Below, in pieces: positions 12,824 through 13,588 of a stretch of 13,588 nucleotides of DNA. The notes beneath the pieces were generated by a model. That model was not told where the DNA came from. It worked only from the letters and a program-made list of their open reading frames with translations, and did not search any database. Each line of letters begins with the position of its first letter. The stretch's first letter is position 1. Source of the DNA: Clostridia bacterium (lineage in GTDB: Bacteria; Bacillota; Clostridia; Christensenellales; UBA1242); NCBI GenBank assembly GCA_017473795.1, contig JAFUJE010000075.1, positions 1-13,588 on the forward strand, read 5' to 3'. Made by a program: the position numbers and the translations under genes.

Positions 12824-13588
12824 ATGAAATTAAAACAATTTTTATCGAACAAATTCAAGGAACATGAATTGAAAAGGGAGCAAAATGAAGCTAAAAAAAA
12901 TGCTTTTTTGTTCATGGATAAATTTCTCTCTGATTTATTTCCGACAGATGACAAAGAAATTTTGCAATCATTAAAGGATATTGAAATTTCAAGGTCAAAA
13001 ATTATGCTAAATCTTGCAAAAAAATGTAATAATCCCTATGCCTATTTTCAAGAACTATATCGTGAAGAACGTGCTTTTAAGATGGCGGATGAAGCATCTC
13101 GAGCAAGAAATTATGACAGTAGTCGGATAATTTATCATGTGCGTGATAATCAATGGTTGGTAGAATATATAAGAAGTTATGTTGAAAAAGTTACATATAA
13201 TACAATTGTCATTCCGTCTTCGACAATCAATGATTATGTTGAAAATTCACCTAAATTTAACCAACGCCGTAACCAATACGAAAAAGCTTTAGTAAAAAAC
13301 TACATCGAATACTATATGAAAGACGGTGGTTATGTTGATAACGAAAAACGCAAATCAAGGAAAGAAAATCTTTCTGTTGAAAGTTTATATACAGACGTAC
13401 TTAATGATATGGTATTTTTAGGGCTTGATCGACATAATGTTGAACTTGGTTTAGAATTAAATGCTGACTACTGGCGTGAACGTTTGAAAAGCGAAAGTTT
13501 CTTTAATTTGTTCAAAAACGATAATCTACTTGCTTTGAGTGAATTTGATCATGATCGAGCAGTTAACTTGCATAATCAAAAATATGCA
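12824..13588 (+). CDS. Uncharacterised protein, second tandem paralog (3' end outside window)
   Basis: The frame from the ATG at 12824 stays open for 255 codons to the window edge, so the C-terminus is missing. It begins MKLKQFLSNKFKEHELKREQ and is charged and helical, without signal peptide or membrane helix. Blocks shared with the first paralog are FLSDLFP (34-40), EILQSLKDIEISRSK (45-59), WLVEYIRSYVEKV (111-123), INDYVENSPKFNQRRNQYE (135-153), MVFLGLD (196-202) and LELNADYWRERLKSESF (210-226). Identity is low but order and spacing are kept, so they are diverged duplicates. AGA/AGG arginine codons are more frequent here than in the housekeeping genes, suggesting a different history or relaxed selection. 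Function unknown. Confidence 0.85.
   Translation, partial: MKLKQFLSNKFKEHELKREQNEAKKNAFLFMDKFLSDLFPTDDKEILQSLKDIEISRSKIMLNLAKKCNNPYAYFQELYREERAFKMADEASRARNYDSSRIIYHVRDNQWLVEYIRSYVEKVTYNTIVIPSSTINDYVENSPKFNQRRNQYEKALVKNYIEYYMKDGGYVDNEKRKSRKENLSVESLYTDVLNDMVFLGLDRHNVELGLELNADYWRERLKSESFFNLFKNDNLLALSEFDHDRAVNLHNQKYA

Overview
This window looks like chromosomal DNA of a moderately AT-rich bacterium of the Bacillota (Clostridia/Bacilli type), probably an uncultured lineage. The evidence is a Spo0J/Soj-type parB and parA pair with parS sites, a short MurB, a DacF-type carboxypeptidase, a clear SpoIVB (S55) peptidase and a SpoIIM-like membrane protein. The species cannot be named from the sequence.

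Layout. Positions 1-144 (minus strand) hold the start of a CvpA-like membrane protein. Positions 145-802 are a non-coding block carrying six parS-like sites with the unusual consensus TGTTTRACGTYAAACA, between the divergent cvpA-like and parB promoters. parB (803-1726) is followed, after an inverted repeat and a separate promoter, by a tightly packed run: parA, dnaX (split into an ATPase ORF and a separate tau C-terminal-domain ORF joined by TAATG), ybaB and gltX. A consensus promoter at the end of gltX drives tsaC-murB. A membrane protein with a long acidic tail (7217-8404) has its own promoter and Shine-Dalgarno site and ends at a bidirectional terminator shared with the convergent spoIVB (minus strand). 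spoIIM-like and dacF follow on the plus strand, divergent from spoIVB. Next come a tRNA-Leu with anticodon AAG and two tandem, divergent paralogs of unknown function; the second runs off the window.

How the genes relate. The left half is chromosome maintenance and translation (segregation, clamp loading, nucleoid protein, Glu-tRNA, t6A modification). The middle and right half is envelope and sporulation type (MurB, SpoIVB, SpoIIM-like, DacF). The right edge is accessory.

The most notable signals are: (1) a parS cluster with altered bases at positions 6 and 11; (2) a recurrent promoter layout in which the -10 hexamer ends 6-7 nt before the ATG and no Shine-Dalgarno is present, implying leaderless mRNAs for several unrelated genes; (3) the naturally split dnaX; (4) an A34 tRNA-Leu; and (5) the tandem paralog pair, each copy with its own leaderless-type promoter containing a palindrome in the spacer. 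All calls come from reading the sequence; no database search was possible.
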